A DNA stretch of 64,000 nucleotides, from the NCBI GenBank assembly GCA_933207985.1, contig OW240912.1:253784946-253848945 (forward strand). Direction: 5' to 3'. The translations under genes and the position numbers were made by a program. Position 1 is the stretch's first letter; the number at the start of each line of letters is the position of its first letter. The notes beneath the pieces were generated by a model, which was not told the origin of the DNA, searched no databases, and saw nothing but the letters and a program-made list of their open reading frames with translations. The DNA comes from Pelobates cultripes (Eukaryota > Chordata > Amphibia > Anura > Pelobatidae). Shown here piece by piece: positions 12,917 to 23,715 of the stretch.

Positions 12917-14343
12917 CCCCTTAAGGACCGGACTGTTTTTGCGATGTTGTACATTTGCGACCAGTTATAGTTTTACACTTTTGTGGTATTTATGTTTAGC
13001 TGTAATTTTCAGCTCTCTCATTTACTGTTCCTATACAAATTATATATTGTTTTTTTTAGGACAAAAGGGGCTTTCTTTACATACCATTATATATATATAA
13101 TCTCATGTAATTTAATTTTAAAAAAATAAAAATATATGATGAAAAATTGAAAAAAAAAAAAAAATTACTTTTACTTGAAAAATCTTTTACTCATCTACAA
13201 AAGCGAATGAAAAAAACTGCTAAATAGATTCAAAATTTTGTCTTGAGTTTAAAAATACCCAGTGTTTACCCAGTGTTTTTTTGCTTTTTTTTGCAAGTTA
13301 TAGGGCTATAGGTACAAGTAGGATATTGCGGTTTCAAAACATACATTTTTTAAATTTATCAATAGTGACATTGTAACACTATTATCTGTCATAAATCTCT
13401 GAATAACACCCCACATGTACATATTTTTTTTAAAGTAGACAACCCAGGGTATTCAATATGGGGTATGTCCAGTCTTTTTTAGTAGCCACTTAGTCGAAAA
13501 CACTGGCCAAAGTAAGCATTCATATTTGTTTGTGTGTGAAAAAAGTAAAAAAACTAAATTGAACGCTAATTTTGGCCAGTGTTTGTGACCAAGTGGTTAC
13601 TAAAAAAGACTGGACATACCCCATTTGCAATACCTTGGGTTGTCTTCTTTTGCAAATGGTATGCCATCATGGGGGTAATTCTCATTCCTGGGCTACCATA
13701 CGCTCTCAAAGGCAACATAACCAACCTGGCCATTTTCAATGTAAAAATATTTGACCCATATATTTGACCCTGTAACTATAAAATGCTATAAAACCTGTAC
13801 ATGGGGGGGTACTGTTTTACTCGGGAGACTTCGCTATACACAAATATTAGTGTTTCAAAACTGGAAAACGTATCACAACAATTATATCATCAGTAAAAGT
13901 GCTAGTACCCCCATGTACAGGTTTTAGGGTGTCGTAGAACGTTACAGGGTAAAATACAGTGCTAGCAAATTAAATTCTCTGGACTTTCGGCCTGGGTTGG
14001 CAGGCAGGTCCCTCAAATTGCAATCAATAAAAATACTTAATTATGTGAAAATATTACATAAATACGCACGTAAAATTTAAATATATATGCATATTTATAT
14101 ATTTGAAGTCTACGTGTATATTTATATAATTATTTATGTAATTATATATATGGACATATGTATATTTCGTATTATTTCTATTTATTTATATGTACATAGA
14201 TATATATACAAATTCATTCTAAGTGTGTTTTGATATAAATATATATATATATTAATATCAAAATACAGTTAGAATAAAATTACATTTTTATTATTATTTT
14301 TAAATTTTTAAATTTAATTTAAATTACTTATTTATATTTTGTA

Positions 14344-14378
<35 letters not shown>

Positions 14379-14537
14379 ATATATATAGTTATTATATATA
14401 TTATATATATGTGTGTAATTTAATTTTAAGTGTATTTTTATATTAATATATGTACATATTAATATAAAAATACACTTAGTATGACATTATATATATGATA
14501 TATAGACATATTATATAGATAGAATATATGTCCATTT

Positions 14538-14589
<52 letters not shown>

Positions 14590-14902
14590 TAATTTTTTTA
14601 TTTTTTTATGATTTTACAGTTGCAGGGAGACACATGGACATCTATTGTGACCATGTGATCGCTCTGTTGAGCGATCACATGGCCACAGGGGTCCTAATCC
14701 GGTGTGGGGAGACTGTCTGGGCTGCAGGCAGTCTCCCCACAACGGGAGCACCGATGATCGCCGCTGGGGGAACAACGGCGATTAGGTAAGTAACTAAGAC
14801 CGTTAGGACGGTTCAGGACCGTTAGGACGGTTCAGGACCGTCAGCGGTCAGCAATGGGAAAATGCTGATGACGGTCCTGAACCCTCCACGGTCCTTAAGG
14901 GG
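12917..14902. mobile_element. TTAA-flanked 2 kb transposon, copy 1
   Basis: The element is bounded by TTAA at 12913-12916 and 14903-14906. Its termini are inverted: CCCCTTAAGGACCG on the left and CGGTCCTTAAGGGG on the right. TTAA target sites are characteristic of piggyBac and Kolobok superfamilies, and I cannot decide between them. No transposase frame is present. The interior contains a palindrome with about 78 bp arms (13439-13517 and 13566-13644), a long AT-only stretch (14040-14600), a hairpin around GATCGC near 14652-14683 and a short duplication of GTTAGGACGGTTCAGGACC. A second copy with the same order lies at 37562-39642. Confidence 0.85.
14040..14615. repeat. AT-rich low-complexity block with (AT)n
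   Basis: Almost pure A/T, including an uninterrupted AT dinucleotide run near 14539-14580. It belongs to the 2 kb element, because the matching block occurs in the second copy at about 38750-39300. Confidence 0.9.
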
Positions 14903-14906
14903 TTAA

Positions 14907-15338
14907 GGAACACTATTTCATTAGGATTACAAATTTATATTCTGTTATAGTGTTCTTGTCCCTATACCATTAATTACTTCCCATTCAGCATAGAAAGGCT
15001 TAAAAACCCTTTTTTACATACCTTGTTTCCAGTACCAATACTCTCTCAGCAGTGCTCACCTCTCTTCTAGAAGCATCATTACAAAACTCCTCATAGAAGA
15101 GCATTAGGGACAAAATGTGCATGTGCAGTGACTGCCACACGTGCATGCAAAATTATCCATAGGAAAGCATTGAGTCAATGAATCATGTGACTGAGTTGTA
15201 CTTGGTCTGTGCCACAGGGGTGCCTCTAGTGGTTGTCAGAATGGTGCAATGTTTTACATTGCAGGATTAAATGGACAGGGACACTACACCTAGATCAATT
15301 CATTGAGATAAAGTGGTCTGGGTGACTATAGTGTTCCT
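14907..15338. mobile_element. T2/Kolobok-like MITE abutting the 2 kb element
   Basis: Left terminus GGAACACTATTTCATT directly follows the TTAA at 14903-14906, which is also the right target site of the preceding 2 kb element. Right terminus GACTATAGTGTTCCT precedes TTAA at 15339-15342. Confidence 0.75.
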
Positions 15339-15342
15339 TTAA

Positions 15343-16720
15343 AAATAACTACATATGGGTAGTCAGCACTGCCAAAAATAATACATTTGAGCCAATCACT
15401 TCAATATTTTAGTAGAAAAACATTGCATTGGATAATTCTGGATCTTTTTTTTTTTTTTTTTTATGGTATAACAATGGAAATTACTCTATGTAAATTAACC
15501 TTCTTGTAAAGCAATACTTTCATCCCCATAACAACTTTATTGAAGTTGATATGGGGTGAGAGAGTTTCAGGGATTAAACCATTTTCCAGTGGTTTCACCA
15601 TCAAGTTCGACCTCATGTACCTGACACAGCTGCCTCCGAGCTTCCATCGTCTCTGCCGCACAATATAAGGAAGGTTTTTGCCAGGTGGCTGGTGATTGAG
15701 CATCAGCTGACACTCTCAGCAGCCTGTCACTAGCGACTCATTGAGATAAATAGTACATACCAGTATTGGTGGGCAGAGTGTTTCTTTAAACATTCAGAAT
15801 ACTCGAGCGTGAGGGAGGAGAATGAAGGATTATCCTATACACCTTCCAGATCCAGAGCTCTCTTTTTTTTTTGTGTTACATGTGTGTGTGTGTGGGGTTT
15901 TTTTTTACGCGATGGGAATATGTTTTAACAGGCTCTTATTTTAGATTGCTCATTTACAGCAATGAACATTAAAATATAGTTACAGGTGGATAATTGATAC
16001 ATTTTATCAAAAGACCAAAAGGGTGCTTTAGCTGACCACTATAGGACACTGTTCTGTGAGTCACGCACTGTCTGTGTCACAGAAAGAAACTGTGGAAATG
16101 GAGTTTGGTAGAAATCTTTTATTCAACAAAGAAAAGTGCTGAATAGGTTAATTCAAGGTATGGGTGGTTTTTTAAAGATTGTGTAAAGGATGAAAGAAAA
16201 TTTCTCATGACAGAGTCACTTAAAATTGTCATGGCTTCTAAATTAGATAAACATTTGCAGGAGCAATGGACGAAAGAGGAATACTCAAATAAATGCTTTT
16301 GTTCAAGGCTTTATTGATTTTCTTAGGAATAATGGTGTAACAACTGCCATCTCTTGTCAATCACTTCATTATATATCTGACAGGCTGCACTTAGACAGAA
16401 AATTAGGTGTGTGGCTCAGGCCTGGTAAACCTAATTGTCAAAAAATAAAATAAAATTCCTCAGCATGATGAAAATGAGAAAAAGTAACTGGATGCACAAT
16501 GTTTTGTTTTCCATCTATCAACCTTAATTTATCAGCAGCTGACTGACAGCTAGGTTGAGACTGTAATCCCTCGTGAAGGTAGAATTTCTTCTGAACTAAA
16601 AAAGAAACAATATGAAATGCAAAAAATAGTATTGATGGAGCAACTAGAATATTATTAAACAATTTGTGTGTGCCAAATTCATTAACATGTAATGTAATCT
16701 ATATATTTAACAGCAGTATA
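15343..16720. other. Intronic sequence with possible old repeats
   Basis: No exon seen. It includes homopolymer T runs (15447-15463), a short TG run near 15880, and the segment 15640-15795, which looks MITE-derived but has no clear termini. Confidence 0.35.
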
Positions 16721-16724
16721 TATT

Positions 16725-16875
16725 GTCTGTCTGTCTGTCTGTCTATCCATCTATCTATATATCTGTCTGTCTGTCTACCCGTCTATCTATGTATCTGTCT
16801 GTCTATCCCATATTTATTTCTGTCTGTCGATCTGTCTGTCTATCTATCTATCTATCTATCTACCTATCTATCCAG
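16725..16875. repeat. TCTG/TCTA tetranucleotide microsatellite
   Basis: Imperfect run of TCTG and TCTA units with interruptions. Two overlapping + strand frames rich in Leu/Ser/Val/Tyr arise from it. Confidence 0.95.
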
Positions 16876-16929
16876 GTCAACGTTTCAGCTCCACATTGGA
16901 GATTTCACCAGGACACAAAAACCATAATC

Positions 16930-17940
16930 ATATGTACATGGCTTTATATAGGACAAGGAAATACAAAAAAACTCACCAAATCAGCTGTTCCTAGTCCTCC
17001 TGATTGCTCAGTGTGTGCAGATTGCCCAGACGCATGGGCCAGAACTTCCAAGAACTTCCAAGGCCTCACTGATGATGCCTAACAAGGCTGAAACGATCGT
17101 CTGGGGTTGCTGTATCTCTCGTTCGTGCAGAGAGAACTTGCTGGCATTTCGGATCTGGACTGCCCGTATGGGTGGGACCAGTCAGATATGCTTCAGATGT
17201 GTTCTCTCTGTAACAGCACAAGATGAGCTAAAACCAGCTCGAGTTCTGAGTGGGGACCCACTGAAGGGCTGGCTATTTCAGCTGCTGTCCGTTCTCAGAA
17301 TACTCTTGCGACCCGTTTTTTGCTCTGAATAATAATCAAGAGTCCAAAAAGTAAGTCCAAAAGAGTCTATGTCTAATATATATGGCAAAAAGTCCAAATA
17401 AAACCTTGTATAAGAAGTCAATCACAATCTTGTCAGGGGAAGTATTCCTCAGTAAGATATGGGCATGGGATATTCATGAGATCCGTATGAAAATATAAAA
17501 AGACAGCAAATAATGGTACAGTATATCTCAACAGGTACTAAGTACTACTTTGTAAGAGGTCTGTATGGTCCTACTCACGTTTTCCAGAGCTTTAAGACTA
17601 GCTCTAGTGTGGATGGCATACAGTGGTACAATCCTCACTTATGGAATACGTGATGTTTTTGTAGTAGATGGATATCTTGCTGGTATAAGGACCATATGAA
17701 ATATAAAAGAAACAGTAATAGCGCTTATTGTATTAAAGCCAGAGGTGAAATAATAAAATACCAAGTGGTTACTCACATTTTATTGAGCAGAGAGACTTCT
17801 TAATGGATAAAGCTTGAGTGGTATAATCCCCACCAATGATTCTTTGGAGTAAAATTCTCACTGGAACAATAAAAACTCTGGTGCCAGGTAAAAATAAATA
17901 AAGGAGTAAAAGAGTAAAATGGCTGACTCACAAGTTGAAA
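16930..17940 (+). mobile_element. Retroelement-like repeat carrying a hammerhead
   Basis: This segment surrounds the hammerhead motif at 17062-17108. It continues with a non-coding stretch in which a block containing ACTCAC followed by a sequence ending in GTGGTA.AATCC.CAC recurs at about 17570-17650 and 17770-17850, with a weaker third start near 17930. Hammerheads of this type with a very short stem III are known from Penelope-like elements and related retroelements, and that is the basis for the call. No reverse transcriptase frame is visible, so this is a partial copy and the borders are approximate. Confidence 0.5.
17062..17108 (+). ncRNA. Hammerhead ribozyme, short stem III
   Basis: All core elements are present in order. 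Stem I 5' strand GGCCTCA is at 17062-17068, the core CTGATGA at 17069-17075, a stem II of TGCC and GGCT around loop TAACAA at 17076-17089, and GAAA at 17090-17093. Stem III is two pairs (A17093-T17100 and C17094-G17099) around GATC. The predicted cleavage nucleotide is C17101 in a GTC triplet. Stem I 3' strand TGGGGTT is at 17102-17108 and pairs with the 5' strand over seven positions using several G-U pairs. The innermost stem II pair is a U-U mismatch, which may weaken a single copy. Self-cleavage would process transcripts of the host retroelement. Confidence 0.75.
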
Positions 17941-18045
17941 GTGGCCCTGTATTTATCTATCTATCTATATCTAATATTTCCATCTGTCTACCTGTCTGTC
18001 TGTGTGTGTGTGTGTGTATGTGTCTGTCTATCTATATATCTACAA
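17940..18045. repeat. TCTA/TCTG and TG microsatellite
   Basis: Interrupted TCTA units, then TCTG and a TG run, then TCTA again. Confidence 0.85.
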
Positions 18046-18734
18046 GCAATATACAGAATTAAATGTTTATGTAAATTGCTTTATTTAACTGAAACTCATC
18101 TTAATGTGAACTACAAGATCCTAAATCTAAGAAATCTAAGTCGTGCATGGTATAGTGCAGATATTCCATGTTTCCACATTTTTTCTATATATCTTTCCAG
18201 ATATTTTACCCAACCTCGATCAGACCTTTCTACCATCTAAATGTTAAATGTTTCGCCATGTATTTAATATTTGCCACTCGGTCTTATAAACAAATGGCAT
18301 GAACAAAAAGTTTAACTCGAGTTTTAAGTGAATAAAATTAAAATATAGCCCACAACTGTGTACAGATCTTTTATTTTTCTTATAATTTACTTTGACCATG
18401 TTTGTTCACTTTCTTTTCATGCAGTCTCTTATGTCTTTTTATCCTTCAGATTTACACAGCTGCATCAAAAATCCCGCTGTGCTGTTCCCCAATAAAATTC
18501 CAGGCAGTTTAAAACACATGATGTAGTTTGGAGTGTCTACTTGAACTTCTTTAAATGTGTTGGACCTCATCAAGGACCGCCTTAATAAAGTGCACAACAG
18601 AATTAGATATAATATGCAGACAATGGATATTAAGATCCCAGGACAGTAAAAGAAAAGTAACCACCTCTGATTTAATTCAGGGCTCCTCAATAGAGCTTGC
18701 TTATGGTACTTTGCTGTTAATTTCCCTGGCAGCA

Positions 18735-18936
18735 GACATGCCATTAGCCAAGTTTGTGCGCATGCATATTAGGTTCCCCCATCGCTGTGACACCAAAGGA
18801 GATGGGGCCCCGGCACTGGAAAGAGGTAAGTATAAATAAGGTTTTTAATCCTGGTGGGACATATAGCTATGGCAGAGGGAAACTATAGCAGTAGGAATAC
18901 AGTTTTGTTTCCCAAACTCCATAATGTTCCTTTAAT
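18735..18936. mobile_element. T2-like MITE right-end fragment
   Basis: Ends in ATAATGTTCCT followed by TTAA, with the internal GCGCATGCATATTAGGT motif that also occurs in the MITE at 9729-10249. The left end is missing. Confidence 0.45.
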
Positions 18937-18939
18937 GTT

Positions 18940-19558
18940 ATAAGCAACGTTTGCCATTAAACAGGAAAAAATCTGTCAAGAATATTATCATTAGGAAACA
19001 GACCTTTCAAGAATTAATTATTAAAATGTGTTAATGTTTAATGTTTTTAATTTGTTTTAGCTGTGATATAAGCCTTGATTTAATAAGCTTTCCAAGTGAT
19101 TCAATTCTGTTAGAATAAAAACTTTCAAAATTATTTATCTACAAAAATTTCTATAAACACTGGTAATAATAATAATAATAGTGACTTCTGTAGATAAATA
19201 ATTTGGAAAATATTTCTAACAGTATTGAAACATTGGAAAAGCTTTCTTTTTAAATTGGGGCCTTAGTTGCTTCTCTTGTACCTTCTGCTACTTGTTGTCT
19301 TTCTGTTGTATCACTGAAGTGGCATTAGAGATCTTTGAAAAACATGACATACACAAAAAGGTTGATTTAAGTTCTTTATCAATAAAATAAACAAATAGTC
19401 TAGAATTGGGTATACGGCACTCCAGGAATTATACACTACATATCCCATCATGCTCAAGAGACTTTTTGTATCAAATGAGGATATCTTTATTCTACACCAT
19501 AATGGGTGCTGTAGCTTGAAAATCTCAAAATTCCCTTTTGATTTGTTTTGCTATAACA
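18940..19558. other. AT-rich intronic sequence, nothing recognised
   Basis: Contains a short AAT run near 19166. No exon or transposon border seen. Confidence 0.4.
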
Positions 19559-20282
19559 TAGAATGTGACGGCAGATAAGAACCATTCGGCCCATCTAGTC
19601 TGCCCAATTTTCTAAATACTTTGATTAGTCCCTGGCCTTATCTTATAGAAAGGATAACCTTATGCCTATCCCACGGATGCATAAACTCCTTTACTGTGTT
19701 AACCTCTACCACTTCAGCTGGAAGGCTATTCCATGCATCCATTTCCTGCTGCTCTATTACATTGTCTGCCTACCTTTAAGTCATCAGAAATAATCACCCC
19801 TAAATCCCTTTCCTCATATGTTGAGGTTAGGACTCTATCAAATATTATGTACTCTACCCTTGGGTTTTTACTTCCAAGATGCATTATCTTGCACTTATCC
19901 ACATTAAATGTCAGTTGCCACAATTCTGACCATTTTTCTAGTTTACCTAAATCATTTGTCATTTGGCTTATCCCTCCTGGAACATCAACCCTGTTACATA
20001 TCTTAGTATCATCAGCAAAAAGACATACCTTACCATCAAGACCTTCTGCAATATCACTAATAAAAATATTAAAGAGAATGGGTCCAAGTACAGATCCCTG
20101 AGGTACCCCACTGGTGACAAGCCCAAGCTTCGAATATACTCCATTGACTACAACCCTCTGTTGCCTGTCACTCAGCCACTGCCTTACCCATTCAACAATA
20201 TTGGAATCCAAACTTAAAATTGCAGTTTATTGATAAGCCTTCTATGTGCAACAGTGTCAAAAGCTTTACTGAAATAAGCATT
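19559..20282 (-). mobile_element. CR1-like LINE fragment with reverse transcriptase
   Basis: On the - strand this encodes part of a non-LTR retrotransposon reverse transcriptase. The open part (20211 down to 19726) contains GVPQGSVLGPILFNIF and the catalytic FADDTK motif, followed by the typical DLGVIISDDLK block. Just upstream, after a one-base frame change near 20215, FSKAFDTV is readable, which is the preceding palm motif. The element is truncated upstream of this motif. It also has an internal deletion near 19742, where reverse transcriptase sequence joins a distal segment beginning around 19559 that contains GGCAGATAAGAACCATTCGG. It is not functional. The family call rests on motif style. 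Confidence 0.8.
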
Positions 20283-20880
20283 TACTTTGTTTAATCTACA
20301 GCATTGTACACAGCAGATGAATTGTGAATAAAAGTTTCATATTCACATTAGAAAAAAAAATAAACTGAGTTGAATTTCACAGCCGTTGGAGTGTTACAAT
20401 CCTTTATACTTATTCCTACTCAGAATAATGAAGAGACACTGAGCTGTTGTGTCTGGGTAATTGAAATAAAGCTCTTGTCATATTTATGTAGTTTATTTGA
20501 AACACAATTTATGGTAATAGAAAAAGAAATTCCTATTCTGTGTATTTTACAGATTCTTTATCAGTAGGTAACCATCAAAATGTTGAAATGTTTACCTAGA
20601 GCTTTGAATGCAATAAGCATTTAAGTAGCTGTAAAATACCTTTAAACCTTTCACGGTGGCAATGGTGTTCTGGGGGGAACACCATTGATGTTGACTTTGA
20701 GGCAAACATAAGGTTTCATACTAGGCCAAAAAGTTGTATCTGGCCTTATCAGACCAAAGGAATCTTGTTTGCTTCATCTTCCGCCTGTCAAACTGCAAAT
20801 AGTATATGATAGGAGGTATTTATTTTAGCAATAATTTTCTTTCCACCATGTGTCAATGATGTGTAGCATTGGCTTACGTT
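20283..20880. other. AT-rich intronic sequence, nothing recognised
   Basis: No feature recognised. Confidence 0.4.
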
Positions 20881-20904
20881 TGCAGGGACTCTGCTAATTG
20901 CCTG

Positions 20905-21250
20905 AAAGCAGTCAGCTGATGCTCACAGCCAATCAGTGACTCCCCATTCACTAAACGTTTCATTGCAAGTGAGTTTAGTGAATGGGGTGTCACTGATTGG
21001 CTAAGAGCGTCAGCTGACCGCTCTCAAACAATCAGTGGCAAACCTGCCAGGCGGCACTATGCGTTTCATGAATCTGAAAATTTAGAAGCCGGATGCTGCT
21101 AGGGGAGGAGTGGAGATCGCAGGTGGAGGCAACTTTGGGGTTAAACAGTTCAAGAACAGTTAATCCTCTGGCCTCCTGCCACCATAACAACTTCATTTAG
21201 ATTATCTGAAACTGCAATGTTTAGATTGCAGGGTTAAGGGGGCAGGGACA
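20905..21250. repeat. MITE-like hairpin region upstream of exon 49
   Basis: CAGCCAATCAGTGACTCCCC and the complement of the neighbouring arm form an inverted repeat (about 20910-20960 against 20968-21018) around a short centre at the TTTAGTGAATGGGG block. The following segment (GCAGGGTTAAGGGGGCAGGGACAGTG) resembles the right part of MITEs elsewhere in the window. No TTAA pair could be placed. Confidence 0.5.
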
Positions 21251-21804
21251 GTGCATCCAGAACTCACTTCAATTAAATGTTTGTTACTGAAGTCATCAAC
21301 TTGGATACATTTGGTAAAAGTTATTCAATATATTTTTATATATTCTAGTGTTAAAGATAAGCATACTGTTAAACCTTGAATGCAACACAATATTTAATTG
21401 ATATGTTATTTTCTTTTTCTTTTTTTTTCTTTTGGGTAGGATGGTTACTCGGGACAGATTAATTTCATAATTTCATTGCTATATTTGTAGTTTTTATTTA
21501 TTTATTTTTAAATACAAAGGCTGATATTGCCATTTAACACCAATCTGCCTTAAATTATATTCAGCAACAATGATTGACAGCTTTGGCTGACAACATGATT
21601 GTCTTTGGGGATGTTTAAATAATGTAACAAAATTTAATGAAAATGAGGTTCACTACATCAGTTCACCTATGCAATGCAGCTTATTTTTACCTACTTTTAT
21701 TGGTACCGTTTTTAGCATAGCTCAAATTTCAAGTAACCTTTCCAAAATTTGTTGAAATGTCAGTAACAATCTAACATGGTTTTTTTTAACCTTTATTTGC
21801 TTAG

Positions 21805-21906
21805 GAAACAGAGGAGGCAATTGAAGCTAAAAAGCCACATGTGGAAGGGATCTTGTGTAAAGGGCAAGAGTTATACACAGAGAAATCAGCTTCATATGCA
21901 CTCAAG
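21805..21906 (+). CDS. DMD: Dystrophin exon 49 (spectrin-like repeat 19)
   Basis: Internal exon of 102 bp, 34 codons, phase 0 at both ends. It follows acceptor TTTGCTTAG and is followed by donor GTAAAA. The translation begins ETEEAIEAKKPHVEGIL and continues CKGQELYTEKSASYALK. Human exon 49, as I recall it, is also 102 bp and encodes a peptide starting ETEIAVQAKQPDVEEIL with CKGQ.LY replaced by SKGQHLY. About 20 of 34 residues agree. Dystrophin is the large rod protein that links actin to the membrane dystroglycan complex in muscle, and this exon belongs to the C-terminal part of the central rod. The donor is weaker than those of exons 50 and 51. Utrophin is unlikely, because exon length, phase and the following two exons all fit dystrophin. 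Confidence 0.93.
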
Positions 21907-22202
21907 GTAAAATAAAGGAATAGTCACTGTTTCATTCGTAGCGGTATTTGCAATCCATTTATATTTTCTTCACATATTATACTTATCTGGCGTATGCTGT
22001 CAAATTAAACTTGAGTTCCTTATTGTTCGAATTGTAACATATTTGTTCTGGTTTCTGTTTTAAATGTATCATATATAACATTAATCAAGATTATGATTGA
22101 AATATTTACGATTATTATCAGAAAGTGGCCAGTGAATTTAGCAATAGGGTAGCCATTATTTTTACTGGTTCTTCACTGTATTTATACTATACATGCTTCA
22201 CT

Positions 22203-22300
22203 TGTTTAAAGGGATATTGTAAACACTACAAGCCGAGTTACTCATTCTGGTGTTTGTGGTGGAAAGAGTCTTTAGGTGCCATAACCCCCTTTTTTTCAAA
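22203..22300. mobile_element. T2-like MITE fragment, left end
   Basis: TTTAAAGGGATATTGTAAACACTACAAGC resembles a diverged left terminus of the TTAA-flanked MITE family. No matching right end was found. Confidence 0.4.
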
Positions 22301-22513
22301 TGGTTTGACAAAATGGGGCTTTCCCAGAGATCATAGACTGGCCTCTTTCAAATCTGTATTTTCTAAATTTCTGTATTTATAGTTTTCCAGATTGAACAAC
22401 AATGGTAGGCATCAAGAATAATGTAAGTTTCTGTAAGATTTTGTAAAATAAATAAACACATATTCATCTCCTCATGTTCACATTTCAATAGGAAGTTATC
22501 TACTTATTGCAAT

Positions 22514-22913
22514 AGAATTTACAGATTTTACTATTAACATGACGTAAAGTCATGATTTTATTAATGACACAGAGGCGAGTATTATGCTGCACTCTTTCTT
22601 TATTTACCTCAGCAGCAAAGAAAAATAACATTAAGTCAGTATAAAAGAAACCTGTAAATAACATGAGATGTATATCTTCCTAGCAACAGGAACAGCCAAT
22701 CAGCATCCTCTTTATAGCATAATAGGCAGTGTCCAGTATACTACTTTCTTGCGATCCCGAACAAGGACAACAAATGCAAATGAAAAGTGGGCTCCAATAA
22801 GAGGGTATGCGAGCCGTAACCTGGATCTCGAAGTCAAGCTGGAAGAGAAAGGAGAATATGGTAATATCCAAGTATAAAACTGGATTTATGCATAAAAACG
22901 CATTACATGGAAT

Positions 22914-22954
<41 letters not shown>

Positions 22955-23157
22955 TGAAATTTAGTTTAGTCAAACCCTAAGCTCTTGACAGTCATTAATA
23001 AGGATAAAACCCAGTAATCAAAAAAGACTTACCGTGAAGTCAATTTACCCAGAGAAGACCAAACCTCCAGGGATGGGAGGGAGGCATAATACTCGCCTCT
23101 GTGTCATTAATAAAATCATGACTTTACGTCATGTTAATAGTTAAATCTGTAAATTTT
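22514..23157. repeat. 74 bp inverted repeat of DIRS remnant
   Basis: The arms at 22514-22587 and 23084-23157 are complementary with one or two mismatches, around the shared core GACGTAAAGTCATGATTTTA. Spacing is about 500 bp. Confidence 0.85.
22916..22952. repeat. (TA)n microsatellite
   Basis: Uninterrupted TA dinucleotide run. Confidence 0.95.
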
Positions 23158-23224
23158 ATTAAGACACGGAGGCTCCTATTATGCTAGTTCAAAGCTGTGA
23201 AATTATTTCTCCTGTGAAGTGTTG

Positions 23225-23715
23225 AATAGGTCTAAAGTAGAAATCATGGAATGTAGATTCCGAAGACCAGCCGCTCTCATAATATCCTACAAGCGACAAC
23301 CAATCGAGGAAGCCTAAGAAGGTATTGCCCCACGAACCAAATGAGGCAGAGACACATAGGTATCAATACCTGCTAGACACATAACATATTTGACCCACCA
23401 GGCTAGAGTAGACAACGCAAGACGCGACTTTTGGAAGGAGATTAAGAGTTCCTGTTTCAAAGGATTCCATAACGTAGTGGAACGAAGTTTACACTCCCAT
23501 TAGTATGCAACAGGGCAAAGGAGAGATCTATCAGCGAAAACTGGGTAAAATTGATTTTAAAGGAGGTTTTTGTCCTCCGAGAAATGTCAAAGAGGACACC
23601 TTCTGGAGTAAAGGAACGAGCAACCACCTCAAGAGCTCGTACATCAGAAAATCCCCTTGCAAGAAAAAAATAGAGATGTCCCACAAGACAGAGTATCAGG
23701 GTAAGGGTGGATGAG
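23225..23715 (-). pseudogene. DIRS tyrosine recombinase fragment
   Basis: The - strand reads FSDVRALEVVARSFTPEGVL and then FDISRRTKTS, a conserved block of DIRS recombinases. Farther on comes VKYVMCLAGIDTYVSLPH with HLVRGA, which fits the H-x-x-R catalytic pair. After a frame change near 23260 the peptide WSSESTFHDFYFRPI is readable, which is the C-terminal block with the nucleophilic tyrosine (codon at 23237-23239). Several frameshifts and two or more stops separate these blocks, so no functional enzyme is made. Confidence 0.8.

Larger units (their letters stand above)
1..21804 (+). other. DMD: DMD intron 48 (3' part)
   Basis: Intronic sequence upstream of the first recognised dystrophin exon. 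It ends in a run of T, then a pyrimidine-rich stretch and the acceptor TTAG at 21801-21804. It is AT-rich and filled with transposon remnants and simple repeats, listed separately. I looked for an exon matching dystrophin exon 48 (a 186 bp exon in human) and saw none, so the 5' end of this intron lies outside the window. None of the open frames in it has a recognisable host protein. Confidence 0.85.

Noticed and set aside
13572..13767. Frame beginning MASVCDQVVTKKDW that recurs at 38213
   Set aside because: The repetition is due to the two copies of the TTAA element. The frame crosses a palindrome arm, ends at different points in each copy and has no domain.
1..21800. Search for dystrophin exon 48
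   Set aside because: No segment with the expected LPEKQGEIEAQI-like peptide and splice borders was seen.
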